Shown: piece by piece, positions 48,003 to 57,373 of the stretch | Layout: each line of letters begins with the position of its first letter | How positions within the stretch are numbered: position 1 is the stretch's first letter | Source: Schaalia sp. lx-260 | GTDB taxonomy: Bacteria > Actinomycetota > Actinomycetes > Actinomycetales > Actinomycetaceae | Assembly (NCBI RefSeq): GCF_021083645.1 | Contig: NZ_JAJNRQ010000004.1 | Span: 62,001 to 126,000 of the forward strand | Reading direction: 5' to 3' | DNA length: 64,000 bases | Notes under the pieces: generated by a model | Databases searched by the model: none | What the model was told of the DNA's origin: nothing | Seen by the model: the letters and a program-made list of their open reading frames with translations, nothing else | Made by a program: the position numbers and the translations under genes

Positions 48003-49151
48003 GTGACTCGCACCTCAAAGACACATCAGAACGACAGTACACAAGAAAACACAACCCCCACATCGCAGAACCACATTGACGTTATGCGACCGTGGGGAAA
48101 TGACGGCCCCCCACCCGTCAACGCATGGCGCGAAGACATCCTCGGCCCACAATTCGAGTCACGCACACTAGAACTACTCCCCGACGACGAAGGCGAATGC
48201 CCCGCCACACTCATCCGACACGTCCCCACCTGGGACCCAGATAATCCCGTGACCACTCCCCTACGCTTCGTTGCCCTCTACATTCACGGACGCAATGACT
48301 ACTTCTTTCAACCCGAACTTGCCCACTGCATCGCCGCAGCACAAGGCGCGTTCTACGCTCTCGACCTCAGAAAATATGGGCGCTCCCTGCGCCCAGGACA
48401 AACCATCGGCTACGTTGACACCCTTGTAACATACGATGAGGACATCAGCGAAGCCCTTGAAATCATCCGCACAGAAGTCGGATCACTTCCGCTCGTCCTC
48501 ATCGGACACTCAACCGGAGGCCTACTTGCCACCCTATGGGCCTACCGACATCCTGGAGCAGTTGCTGGACTCATCCTCAACTCCGCATGGCTAGAAATGC
48601 ACACCATGGCCTCTATGCGACCGGCTGCGCAACACGTACTCGGCACAATCGCCTCATACAAACCCACATGGGAAGTCCCTTCCGGAGACGGCAACGACTA
48701 CTACTCACGTTCCCTCCTCGGCGGATGGGCAGAATCAGGATTTGACCTCCCTGATGACCTACAGCCCTACGAGGACGATCCAGCAATCAAAGGATGGGAT
48801 TACGTCACCGAATGGAAACGACCCCAGAGCTACCCAATTTTTGCCGCATGGTTAGACGCTATTTTGACCGGACACAGCCTCATTGAAAAATCTGTTCACC
48901 TTGACTGCCCCGTTTTATCAATGATGTCCACATCCTCATACTTCTCACACGTGTGGGCGCCCGAAGTCTTTCGCTCAGATATTGTCCTCGATGCCAACAT
49001 CATCGCTGAACGCTCAACACATTTAAGCCCACTGGTCACCATCGCCCGTTTCCCAGGCAGACACGACCTTTTCCTATCCGATCCGCCTGTACGCACACAA
49101 GTATGGGACACCATGACACGCTGGCTCACCACATTCGTCGCAGGGAAATAA
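48003..49151 (+). CDS. Alpha/beta hydrolase (serine aminopeptidase S33 / monoglyceride-lipase-like)
   Basis: 382 residues. The nucleophile elbow GHSTGG (about residue 168) follows VALYIHGRNDYFFQPELA, where HGR supplies the oxyanion region. A late His in PGRHDLFLSD (about 350) completes the likely triad. The layout matches the lysophospholipase/monoglyceride-lipase branch, which acts on lipids or esters. No signal peptide is present, so it is cytoplasmic. The first 25 residues are hydrophilic and probably disordered. The GTG start has no ribosome-binding site but a TAGGCT hexamer six bases upstream. The true substrate cannot be deduced. Confidence 0.87.
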   Translation: MTRTSKTHQNDSTQENTTPTSQNHIDVMRPWGNDGPPPVNAWREDILGPQFESRTLELLPDDEGECPATLIRHVPTWDPDNPVTTPLRFVALYIHGRNDYFFQPELAHCIAAAQGAFYALDLRKYGRSLRPGQTIGYVDTLVTYDEDISEALEIIRTEVGSLPLVLIGHSTGGLLATLWAYRHPGAVAGLILNSAWLEMHTMASMRPAAQHVLGTIASYKPTWEVPSGDGNDYYSRSLLGGWAESGFDLPDDLQPYEDDPAIKGWDYVTEWKRPQSYPIFAAWLDAILTGHSLIEKSVHLDCPVLSMMSTSSYFSHVWAPEVFRSDIVLDANIIAERSTHLSPLVTIARFPGRHDLFLSDPPVRTQVWDTMTRWLTTFVAGK

Positions 49152-49208
49152 AACACCACGCCAGAACCTTAAAAGCCCCCTCGACTGGCAATATGCGTAT
49201 TCCCTATA

Positions 49209-50492
49209 TCAATGACGAGCCGGATATTCACGAGAACGAGCAGGCCTACGCCGACGTTCACGTATGCGTTCCCTATTGACTTCCTCCACAGAATCCTTCA
49301 AAGAAGGACCCCTACGATCCGCAATATGTAAATGTTCCCAACCATTAACCGATGGTAAACCCAACGCAATCATTGCTTCATCAGGTGTACGGAAAACAGA
49401 GGGACCAAAATGCAACATGCCATCCGTTCCCAAAACAAATCCCGATGGAATACCCGTATCAGGATGAGACTTCAACAGCACGTCCTCACCAATTATCCGC
49501 GCAAGAGCACGTAAACCTTCCTTATCACACTTCAGTAAGGAAACATCCACTGCGAACGCACTGTCAGCATTTCCCTGAGCGGCACGATCTGAAAAATCCT
49601 GACGATCAACCGACGAATACGACGCAGCATCCGCTAAACGCGCAGCTTGAAGGCCCTCATCCTGATGTGAGCGCAAATCAGAAAGCACTTCCCGTCCATA
49701 CCGGCGGCTCCTAAGGGGCACCTGCGCTTGTGTCTGAGCTGAAAGAACAAAAGAATCAGGGCGGCGTGGTGCATCAGGCTGCGAGATACGAATATGCGGA
49801 TCTACAGATGACACCTGTGGTGATACATGCTCCGGTTTTGCAGGCGCAGGCACTTCAGGCGCGCGCTCAGATGCAGAAATACTTGGTACCTGACTGCTGC
49901 GCCCAGATAACACATACGGCGCATGACCATAAATTCGAGAACCCACCGTAGCAACTTCCAAGAAAGTCCTACCATTAGTCATCTGACGGAAAGACATCTC
50001 ATGGACTTCCACACCGGAAGTAGCCAGAACATCCAACGCTGGACGCACAGATTCATCAATCGAAGCAACCACCATAACTAAACGCGGTCCTGAACCCGCA
50101 GACGGTGGCATAGATTCCTTAAAACGCGCCCAACCGGATTTGAAACCCTCAATGTCACCAGGATATTCCTGCGCTAAATCTGACCACGACAAAGCCGCGG
50201 TATGCGCCAAACGTGACAGTGACGAAATAAGAACATCCGAATCTAAATGCTGCACAACCTCAACAGAAACAACCTGACCTGTCGCATCTAAAGCAATCAG
50301 TCGCGGAGTTGGCTCACTTTCATCTCCATGCGATACCGCATCGTCCCATGTAATAGGGAATAAAGGCCGCGAAACAATTTCTAAAACTTGTGAACACACA
50401 GCCCGGACAACCTCAGGAGTCACACCCCCCGGAACATTACGTCCAAATTGGGCAGGAATAAGACGACCCTCGTCAAACTCGAATAGAGCCAT
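49209..50492 (-). CDS. Putative nuclease-like protein with RAMA-like C-terminal domain
   Basis: 427 residues starting at the ATG at 50492, which has GAGGAG six bases upstream. The N-terminal third has a strand-rich region RLIALDATGQVVSVEVVQHLDS that recalls the core of PD-(D/E)XK proteins, but the exact catalytic residues are not certain. A disordered, Pro/Ser-rich middle (about 205-310) follows. The last domain (about 320-405) has SGFVLGTDGMLHFGPSVFRTPDEA and NGWEHL, a pattern reminiscent of RAMA domains found beside adenine-methylase and restriction proteins. It ends in a strongly basic Arg-rich tail. Assignment is tentative. It is divergent from the FAD/Fe-S gene, about 100 bases away. Confidence 0.55.
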   Translation of the reverse strand: MALFEFDEGRLIPAQFGRNVPGGVTPEVVRAVCSQVLEIVSRPLFPITWDDAVSHGDESEPTPRLIALDATGQVVSVEVVQHLDSDVLISSLSRLAHTAALSWSDLAQEYPGDIEGFKSGWARFKESMPPSAGSGPRLVMVVASIDESVRPALDVLATSGVEVHEMSFRQMTNGRTFLEVATVGSRIYGHAPYVLSGRSSQVPSISASERAPEVPAPAKPEHVSPQVSSVDPHIRISQPDAPRRPDSFVLSAQTQAQVPLRSRRYGREVLSDLRSHQDEGLQAARLADAASYSSVDRQDFSDRAAQGNADSAFAVDVSLLKCDKEGLRALARIIGEDVLLKSHPDTGIPSGFVLGTDGMLHFGPSVFRTPDEAMIALGLPSVNGWEHLHIADRRGPSLKDSVEEVNRERIRERRRRPARSREYPARH

Positions 50493-50580
50493 CATGCTCT
50501 CCTCATCCTCAATACACCCACGGCTGAACCATTGTCCCATATTGAAGTGGACACTGCGGACACTCACACCTACACCAATG

Positions 50581-50587
50581 TAAGAAT
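50581..50587 (+). promoter_or_regulatory. Candidate -10 of the FAD/Fe-S gene (leaderless)
   Basis: TAAGAAT ends six bases before the ATG at 50594. No ribosome-binding site is present. Confidence 0.4.
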
Positions 50588-50593
50588 CTACAT

Positions 50594-53500
50594 ATGGACC
50601 CGATCGAGCCTGGTAGCCCCCTGAGCACAGATCAACGTACCTTCATTGACATCTTACGGCTTCGCATTACAGGAGAAGTCGACTCATCAACAGGCACACG
50701 CGCACGCTATTCCACGGACGCTGGAAACTATCGAATTCCCCCCTTAGCCGTTGTTTTCCCTCAACACGTAGATGATGTGCTTATTGCACTTGAATGCGCT
50801 CGCACACATCAGATTCCTGTCACTTCACGAGGCGGTGGCACCTCATGCGCTGGAAACGCAATCGGCCCAGGCATCGTCATTGACTTCACACGGCATATGA
50901 ACCGTGTCCTACATATCGACCCTGAAAACCGTACAGCAATTGTTGAACCCGGCTGCATACAAACCACCCTCCAAGCTGCTGCAGCACCCTACGGTTTGCG
51001 TTTTGGCCCTGATCCTTCCAGTCATAATCGTGCAAGTATCGGCGGAATGGTCGGCAATAATGCGTGTGGGCCTCATGCAACAGCCTGGGGTCGTACAGCC
51101 GACAACGTCATATCACTCGACTGCATTGACGGTCATGGGAGGCGTTTCACGGCGCACACATCACATGCCTCGGATATACCTGAAGTTCCTGGGCTCGCGC
51201 AGCTCATTGACTCTCATCTTGCAATTATTCGCCGCGAACTAGGGACCTTCGGCAGGCAAGTATCCGGCTATTCCCTAGAACACCTCACCCCTGAAAAACG
51301 CCGAAATCTAGCAGCAATGCTCGTTGGTACTGAAGGAACACTTGTCACAATCCTGTCAGTTACCGTTGCTTTAGTTCCCGTGCCTACAGCGCCAGTTTTA
51401 GTGGCATTAGGGTATGCGGATATGATTCAGGCCGCCGATGATGTTCCTACTGTGCTCGCGCATAAGCCGCTTGCCGTCGAAGGAATGGACGCTCGCCTTG
51501 TCGATGTTGTTCGACAGCACCGCGGACCGGGGGCCGTACCTGAACTGCCAGAGGGAACCGGCTGGCTTTTGTGCGAAGTCGGCGGCGAGAATCCTGAAGA
51601 TTCTTTAGCGCGCGCACATGCGTTGGCCGCTGATGCCCACACACATGCGACTGCTATTTACCCTCCGGGAACCCAAGCGTCAGCTTTATGGCGGATTCGC
51701 GCAGACGGAGCAGGCCTTGGTGGACGCACACCCTATGATTCGCTGACAGGCAAGGGCGGCGAACAAGCGTGGCCAGGTTTTGAGGACGCGGCCGTGCCTC
51801 CTGCACGTTTAGGATCCTATTTACGTGATTTCACAGCTCTCATGCAACGCTATGGCATTGATGGCTTACTGTACGGGCATTTCGGTGATGGGTGTGTTCA
51901 TGTGCGCCTGAACATGCCTTTAGCAGATGAAGCGGGGGTTGCTCATTCGCGGCGTTTCCTCGAAGAATCAGCAGCTTTATGCGCTTCTCATGGTGGTTCT
52001 GTTTCGGGAGAACACGGCGATGGCCGCGCGCGTTCAGAGTTGCTGCGTTTTATGTATTCACCGGATCTTTTAGATCTTTTTGCGCAGGTCAAGCATCTTT
52101 TCGATTCGCAGAATTTACTTAATCCAGGGGTTTTAACCGCACCTATGGACAAAGCCCATGCCTCTCAACGTTTGCACGCTCGTACTCACGCTGCCTCCGT
52201 GGAACATACACGTAATCTGCACCCTGACATTGATCCGCTTGATCGTTATTTACGTCGTCCTAAGGCCCGTCCAATACTTGCCGACAACGGTTTCGCCTTC
52301 CGTGAAGACCACGGCGATTTCACCCAAGCAATCCACCGTTGCACAGGCGTAGGTAAATGCCGTGCAGATATCTCAGGGTCTTTCATGTGCCCATCGTATA
52401 AAGCGAGCCGTCATGAAAAAGATGTGACTCGTGGCCGTGCGCGCATACTTCAAGATGCAGCAAATGGGCAGCTCATTGCGCGTATTGATTCGCCAGAGGT
52501 CCTCGAAGCACTCGATTTATGCCTCGCATGTAAAGCGTGTTCTTCTGATTGTCCTGCCGGTGTTGACATGGCGAAGTACCGTTCTGAAGTTCTTTTTCGA
52601 CGGTATCGTGGGCGTATGCGGCCCCTTTCTCATTGGACTTTAGGGTGGCTGCCACGCTGGACACGTCTGAGCGCACGGGTCCCTGGTCTTGCTGCGATCA
52701 GTAACATGGTGATGAAAAATAATCTGATACGTCGCAGTATTTTTTCGCTTATTGGTTTAGATACGAGGCGACCTATGCCTTCCCTGCAATCGGGGACTTT
52801 TACGCGCTGGGCACGACGACGTGGTTTGGATTCGTGTGTGCCTCAAGTCGAGCACGCGTCCGTGGATGAGGGACAGGAAGTTTCGCAGTCTGACTACTGT
52901 GGTGAAGCTCAGTCGTATGTGCGTGCTTCACGTTTTGTTGTGGTCTGGGCGGATTCGTTCTCGCAGACTCTTGATGATGCGGGAGCTCGGGCAGTGGTGA
53001 GCGTGTTAGAAGCTCAAGGTTTCCACGTAATTATTCCTGAGGATGCGTGTTGTGGTCTTACGTGGATTACTACTGGGCAACTAACTGGCGCAAAGAAACG
53101 TCTGACGCATTTGCTTGGAGTACTCGCACCTTTTGCTGCTAACGGTATTCCTATTGTTGGGGTGGAGCCGTCTTGTACAGCTGTTTTACGTGATGATTTA
53201 TTGGATTTGTTACCGGATGATCCACGTTCTGCTCTGGTGAGTGGGGCTGTTAAAACTTTAGCGGAAGTGTTGACGCATATTCCGAAGGCCGAACGTCGCC
53301 TGCCTGATTTGTCAGGTATTGAGGTGATCGCGCAGCCTCATTGCCATCATTATTCTGTGATGGGTTGGTCCCATGATCGGGAGCTATTGGAAAGTTTAGG
53401 CGCGCAGGTCACAATTATGGAAGGCTGTTGTGGTCTTGCAGGTAATTTCGGGATGGAGCGCGGTCATTACGATATGTCAGTTGCTGTGGCGGAGCACTCT

Positions 53501-53650
53501 TTACTGCCGACGCTTCGTTCCCACCCTCAGGCCGTGTATTTAGCTGATGGTTTTTCATGTCGCACACAGGCACAGCAACTTGCTGGGCGAGGGGGAATTC
53601 ATTTGGCTCATCTGTTGGCGCAGGGTTTCCAGAAAACAGCTTCCACGTGA
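50594..53650 (+). CDS. FAD-linked oxidase / Fe-S oxidoreductase fusion (D-lactate or glycolate dehydrogenase-like)
   Basis: 1018 residues joining a GlcD-type and a GlpC-type protein. The N-terminal PCMH flavin domain (about 40-260) shows TSRGGGTSCAGNAIGPG and IGGMVGNNACGPHATAWGRT. A C-terminal oxidase domain follows with YGHFGDGCVHVRLN and SGEHGDGRARSELL. Two 4Fe-4S clusters are bound by CTGVGKCRAD...CPSY and CLACKACSSDCPAG (about 640-650). Two cysteine-rich CCG motifs (CCGLTW and CCGLAGNFG) coordinate the last cluster. It probably oxidises a 2-hydroxy acid and passes electrons to quinone or an electron-transfer partner. The substrate is not determined by sequence. No transporter or lct regulator is adjacent. 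Confidence 0.92.
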   Translation: MDPIEPGSPLSTDQRTFIDILRLRITGEVDSSTGTRARYSTDAGNYRIPPLAVVFPQHVDDVLIALECARTHQIPVTSRGGGTSCAGNAIGPGIVIDFTRHMNRVLHIDPENRTAIVEPGCIQTTLQAAAAPYGLRFGPDPSSHNRASIGGMVGNNACGPHATAWGRTADNVISLDCIDGHGRRFTAHTSHASDIPEVPGLAQLIDSHLAIIRRELGTFGRQVSGYSLEHLTPEKRRNLAAMLVGTEGTLVTILSVTVALVPVPTAPVLVALGYADMIQAADDVPTVLAHKPLAVEGMDARLVDVVRQHRGPGAVPELPEGTGWLLCEVGGENPEDSLARAHALAADAHTHATAIYPPGTQASALWRIRADGAGLGGRTPYDSLTGKGGEQAWPGFEDAAVPPARLGSYLRDFTALMQRYGIDGLLYGHFGDGCVHVRLNMPLADEAGVAHSRRFLEESAALCASHGGSVSGEHGDGRARSELLRFMYSPDLLDLFAQVKHLFDSQNLLNPGVLTAPMDKAHASQRLHARTHAASVEHTRNLHPDIDPLDRYLRRPKARPILADNGFAFREDHGDFTQAIHRCTGVGKCRADISGSFMCPSYKASRHEKDVTRGRARILQDAANGQLIARIDSPEVLEALDLCLACKACSSDCPAGVDMAKYRSEVLFRRYRGRMRPLSHWTLGWLPRWTRLSARVPGLAAISNMVMKNNLIRRSIFSLIGLDTRRPMPSLQSGTFTRWARRRGLDSCVPQVEHASVDEGQEVSQSDYCGEAQSYVRASRFVVVWADSFSQTLDDAGARAVVSVLEAQGFHVIIPEDACCGLTWITTGQLTGAKKRLTHLLGVLAPFAANGIPIVGVEPSCTAVLRDDLLDLLPDDPRSALVSGAVKTLAEVLTHIPKAERRLPDLSGIEVIAQPHCHHYSVMGWSHDRELLESLGAQVTIMEGCCGLAGNFGMERGHYDMSVAVAEHSLLPTLRSHPQAVYLADGFSCRTQAQQLAGRGGIHLAHLLAQGFQKTAST

Positions 53651-53728
53651 TTTTCGGGTAAATACTCAGTTCTGTATCTGATCTTTAATTTATAAGCCTG
53701 ACTTTTATCCGGTAACCCTATTTTTAGC

Positions 53729-53767
53729 AGAAAGGCCGGCGTTGGGCGTACCAACACCGGCCTTTCT
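53729..53767. terminator. Bidirectional terminator between the FAD/Fe-S gene and ppdK
   Basis: AGAAAGGCCGG(C)GTTGG pairs with CCAAC(A)CCGGCCTTTCT around a 5-base loop, with U-rich ends on both strands. It separates two convergent genes. Confidence 0.9.
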
Positions 53768-53787
53768 TCGCCTATTTCAGCGTGTTA

Positions 53788-56499
53788 TCAGTCAGCGATA
53801 TCCGCGACAACAACAGCGCGCCCTGCTTCCAGACGTGCAACTGGCACACGGAATGGTGAGCATGACACGTAATCTAAACCAACCTCATGGAAGAAGTGGA
53901 TTGAGAGCGGATCGCCACCGTGTTCACCGCACACGCCCAGCTTAATGTTGGGCTTTGTGGAGCGGGCACGACGCACGCCTTCGGCTACGACAGTGCCAAC
54001 ACCATGAACATCGATGGATTCAAATGGGCTGACACCGAAAATGCCGGCTTCAATGTATTCGGGGAAGAAAACGCCTTCAACGTCATCGCGCGAGAAGCCC
54101 CACACGGTCTGAGTCAGGTCATTTGTACCGAAACTGAAGAAGTCAGCTTCTTCAGCGAGGTCTTCTGCGGTCATTGCTGCTCGTGGAAGTTCAATCATTG
54201 CACCAATGGTTACGCCCGACAGGTCTACACCTGCTTCTTCGGCAACCTGAGCGATAATTGATTCGCCTTCTTCACGGATAAGCTGAAGTTCACGCACAGA
54301 ACCAACCAACGGAACCATGATTTCTGGACGTGGGCTCAGGCCGCGAGCAACCAGTTCTGCCGCTGCTTCGCACAGAGCACGCATTTGCAAAGCAAAGAGG
54401 CCCGGCAGGTAGATCCCCAGACGCACGCCACGTAAACCAAGCATGGGGTTTTGTTCGTGGAAACGACGAACTGTTGCCAGCATTTCTTCGTCGGCTGGAT
54501 CTGCTGAACCTGTTGCTTTTGCTACGGCAACCTTAACTTCCAGTTCCGACAGGGAAGGTAAGAACTCGTGTAATGGCGGGTCGATGAGTCGAACTGTCAT
54601 CGCTTTTCCATCCATTACTTCAAGCATTTGCAGGAAGTCTTGCTTGGATAATTTCTCAAGCTCATCGAAGGCAGAGCGGCGTTCCTGTGAGCCTGCCTCA
54701 GATAGGATGGCGCGTTCCACAAGCGGACGACGAGCACCCAAGAACATGTGCTCTGTACGGCACAGGCCGATGCCTTCTGCACCAAATTCAATGGCGCGAC
54801 GTGAATCTTCAGGGGTGTCAGCATTTGCGCGCACACGCAGGCGGCGCACAGAATCCGCATGTGTCAGCAGCTTATGTACCGCGTTGATGAGTTCCGCTGT
54901 TCCTTCATCATCGCCAGCCACAGCCAGACCTGCTTCCAGTCCATGTGTGAGGTAGGTGGTCACAGGTGAATCAGTCACCGGAACATCTCCGTAGAAGATT
55001 TCACCGGTCTGACCATCAATAGCGATGGTGTCTGCACCTGTGAGGACGCGGCCGCCCACTGTCACGGTTCCTGCTTCAGCGTCAATATCAAGTGCTTCAG
55101 CACCGCATACACAGGTCTTGCCCATGCCGCGTGCCACAACAGCAGCGTGAGAGGTTTTACCGCCACGAGCAGTAAGCACACCTTCGGCTGCAACCATGCC
55201 GGGGAGGTCATCTGGGTTTGTTTCACGGCGAACAAGCACGCACTTCACACCAGCTTGGGCTGCGGCCTCAGCTTGCACATTGTCGAAAACAATACGTCCC
55301 ACAGCTGCGCCTGGGGAAGCGGCCATGCCTTTTGCAATCAGTTCCTTTGGTGCCGAGGCATCGAACTGGGGGAACATGAGCTGAGTGAGCTGATCGCCGG
55401 TGACGCGTGTTAGAGCCTCATCACGGGTGATGAGTTTTTCGTCAACAAGCTGGATTGCTACGCGGAAGGCAGCCGCAGCGGTACGTTTACCTACGCGAGT
55501 CTGTAGCATCCACAGCTTTCCACGTTCCACTGTGAATTCGATGTCGCATAGATCGCGGTAGTGTGTTTCGAGTTTACGCATAATGCCACGTAATTCGTCG
55601 TACACTTCTTTGTTACGTTCACCGAGAGCCGACAGTGGCAAGGTATTACGGATACCGGCCACGACATCTTCGCCTTGCGCGTTTTCTAAGTAGTCGCCGT
55701 AAACACCAGAATGTCCGGTGGAGGGGTCACGTGTGAAGCACACGCCTGTGCCGGAGTCTTGTCCCATATTGCCGAAAACCATGGTGCAGATATTTACTGC
55801 TGTCCCAAGGTCATGTGGAATACGTTCACGACGACGATAGATACGTGCGCGTTCTGTGTTCCACGAACGGAAAACAGCTTCGATTGCGAGGTCCATTTGG
55901 ACACGAGGATCTTGTGGGAATGGGCTACCGGTTGCTTCAAGAACGATCTTCTTGAATGTGTCAACCAGTTCACGCAGGTCATCGGCAGTTAGATCAACGT
56001 CTGCTGTGACGCCGCGTTGTGCTTTCAGGGAATCTAATGCGTGTGAGAACAGTTCGCCTTCAATGTCCATCACGGTTTTACCGAACATTTGGATGAGGCG
56101 ACGGTAGGAGTCCCATGCAAAACGTTCATTTTGAGCTACTTGGGCGAGGCCGTGTACGGATTCGTCATTCAAACCAATGTTGAGGACTGTTTCCATCATG
56201 CCGGGCATAGAGAATTTTGCGCCTGAGCGAACAGAAACGAGCAGTGGATCTGCGGCATCACCTAAGCGGCGACCCATGTGGTCTTCTACACGACGTAGTG
56301 CAGTTGTTACTTCTGTTTCAAGGCTTTCTGGGACGCAGCCTTCCCGCAGGTAGGCTCGACATGCCTGCGTGGAGATAGTAAATCCGGGGGGCACCGGTAA
56401 TCCCAGTTTCGTCATTTCAGCTAGGTTTGCTCCCTTACCACCTAGCAGGTCTTTCATTGACTTATCGCCTTCGGAGAAGTCATACACGTACTTGACCAT
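53788..56499 (-). CDS. ppdK: Pyruvate, phosphate dikinase
   Basis: Interconverts pyruvate, ATP and phosphate with PEP, AMP and pyrophosphate through a phospho-histidine. 903 residues. The ATP-grasp N-terminal domain begins MVKYVYDFSEGDKSMKDLLGGKGANLAEM. The swivelling phospho-His domain has GGKTSHAAVVARGMGKTCVCG (His near residue 458). The TIM-barrel C-terminal domain has GTNDLTQTVWGFSRDD and the catalytic Cys in LGVCGEHGGDP. The ATG at 56499 is chosen because the protein then starts like its homologues; GAGGAC lies close upstream. Monocistronic between the terminator and the hspR region. Confidence 0.96.
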   Translation of the reverse strand: MVKYVYDFSEGDKSMKDLLGGKGANLAEMTKLGLPVPPGFTISTQACRAYLREGCVPESLETEVTTALRRVEDHMGRRLGDAADPLLVSVRSGAKFSMPGMMETVLNIGLNDESVHGLAQVAQNERFAWDSYRRLIQMFGKTVMDIEGELFSHALDSLKAQRGVTADVDLTADDLRELVDTFKKIVLEATGSPFPQDPRVQMDLAIEAVFRSWNTERARIYRRRERIPHDLGTAVNICTMVFGNMGQDSGTGVCFTRDPSTGHSGVYGDYLENAQGEDVVAGIRNTLPLSALGERNKEVYDELRGIMRKLETHYRDLCDIEFTVERGKLWMLQTRVGKRTAAAAFRVAIQLVDEKLITRDEALTRVTGDQLTQLMFPQFDASAPKELIAKGMAASPGAAVGRIVFDNVQAEAAAQAGVKCVLVRRETNPDDLPGMVAAEGVLTARGGKTSHAAVVARGMGKTCVCGAEALDIDAEAGTVTVGGRVLTGADTIAIDGQTGEIFYGDVPVTDSPVTTYLTHGLEAGLAVAGDDEGTAELINAVHKLLTHADSVRRLRVRANADTPEDSRRAIEFGAEGIGLCRTEHMFLGARRPLVERAILSEAGSQERRSAFDELEKLSKQDFLQMLEVMDGKAMTVRLIDPPLHEFLPSLSELEVKVAVAKATGSADPADEEMLATVRRFHEQNPMLGLRGVRLGIYLPGLFALQMRALCEAAAELVARGLSPRPEIMVPLVGSVRELQLIREEGESIIAQVAEEAGVDLSGVTIGAMIELPRAAMTAEDLAEEADFFSFGTNDLTQTVWGFSRDDVEGVFFPEYIEAGIFGVSPFESIDVHGVGTVVAEGVRRARSTKPNIKLGVCGEHGGDPLSIHFFHEVGLDYVSCSPFRVPVARLEAGRAVVVADIAD

Positions 56500-56786
56500 C
56501 GGGTCCTCATCTTCCGTTATCTTGCTGGCGGTCCTTCCTCGGACCGTTCGCTCAGATTCTAGCAAGTTAAGGACCTAAGTCACCATTTATTGAAGGGTAT
56601 TGTGAGCTTTTTTCGTTTATTTCACAAGGAAAAATACCTGATGATGGCCTGTAATGATCGTGTTCGACAGTTCATACCGAGCGTCACAGCATATATGACG
56701 CTCGCGTCCGGTGTTACAGGTTCATATATGGTGATTTTTCTCTGAAAAAACGGGTACTCAGCGTAATATTTCAAGGCTTTGGCCGT

Positions 56787-57371
56787 TTATGAATCAACGA
56801 CGACAACATGCCCTTCAAGAACGTGAACCTGTGCAGGAGCAGGTTCAATGACCGCACGAATACGCCGATTGCGAGGAATATACGTGTAGCCTCGCATATC
56901 ACCTTGCCAGCGTGTGAGTTGTAGGGCAACAGGTGTATCACTTGGGGTGGTATCCTGTTCGCCTGTATCCACGAAAGAACGTTCACCTCGTCGCAGTTGA
57001 CGTACACGCCCTGTAGCGGATGCCGCAAAGACGCGGTTGCGACGTTCTTCCAGTTCAGCGAGGCGCTCGTGTAAATGATCGCGTTCAGCTTCTAGCTGTT
57101 CAACGCGACGTTCTAAATCAAGAATCCGGCGGATGCCTTCAAGGTTGATACCTTCTTGTTGGCTTAAATGCTGGATTTGTCGTAGACGCTGAATATCACG
57201 GCTTGTGTAGCGTCGCCCACGGCCTTGAGTGCGTGCAGGAATAACTAGGCCTAATCGGTCGTACTGTCGCAGAGTCTGCGGATGCATACCTGCAAGTTCG
57301 GCTGCCACCGAAATGACGAAAGTTAAAGTGGGGTCATCCTGATAGTGCGAGCTATTCCTTGCACGCACCAT
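56787..57371 (-). CDS. hspR: HspR, MerR-type heat-shock repressor
   Basis: 194 residues. The MerR helix-turn-helix and wing are at about 17-60 (TFVISVAAELAGMHPQTLRQYDRLGLVIPARTQGRGRRYTSRDI). A coiled-coil helix follows (RRVEQLEAERDHLHERLAELEE, about 86-110). The 80-residue beta-rich C-terminal extension is longer than in many HspR proteins. HspR binds HAIR repeats and uses DnaK as co-repressor. It is the last gene of dnaK-grpE-dnaJ-hspR, starting three bases after the dnaJ stop, so it closes its own feedback loop. Matching operators stand before dnaK and clpB. Confidence 0.95.
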   Translation of the reverse strand: MVRARNSSHYQDDPTLTFVISVAAELAGMHPQTLRQYDRLGLVIPARTQGRGRRYTSRDIQRLRQIQHLSQQEGINLEGIRRILDLERRVEQLEAERDHLHERLAELEERRNRVFAASATGRVRQLRRGERSFVDTGEQDTTPSDTPVALQLTRWQGDMRGYTYIPRNRRIRAVIEPAPAQVHVLEGHVVVVDS

Positions 57372-57373
57372 CG

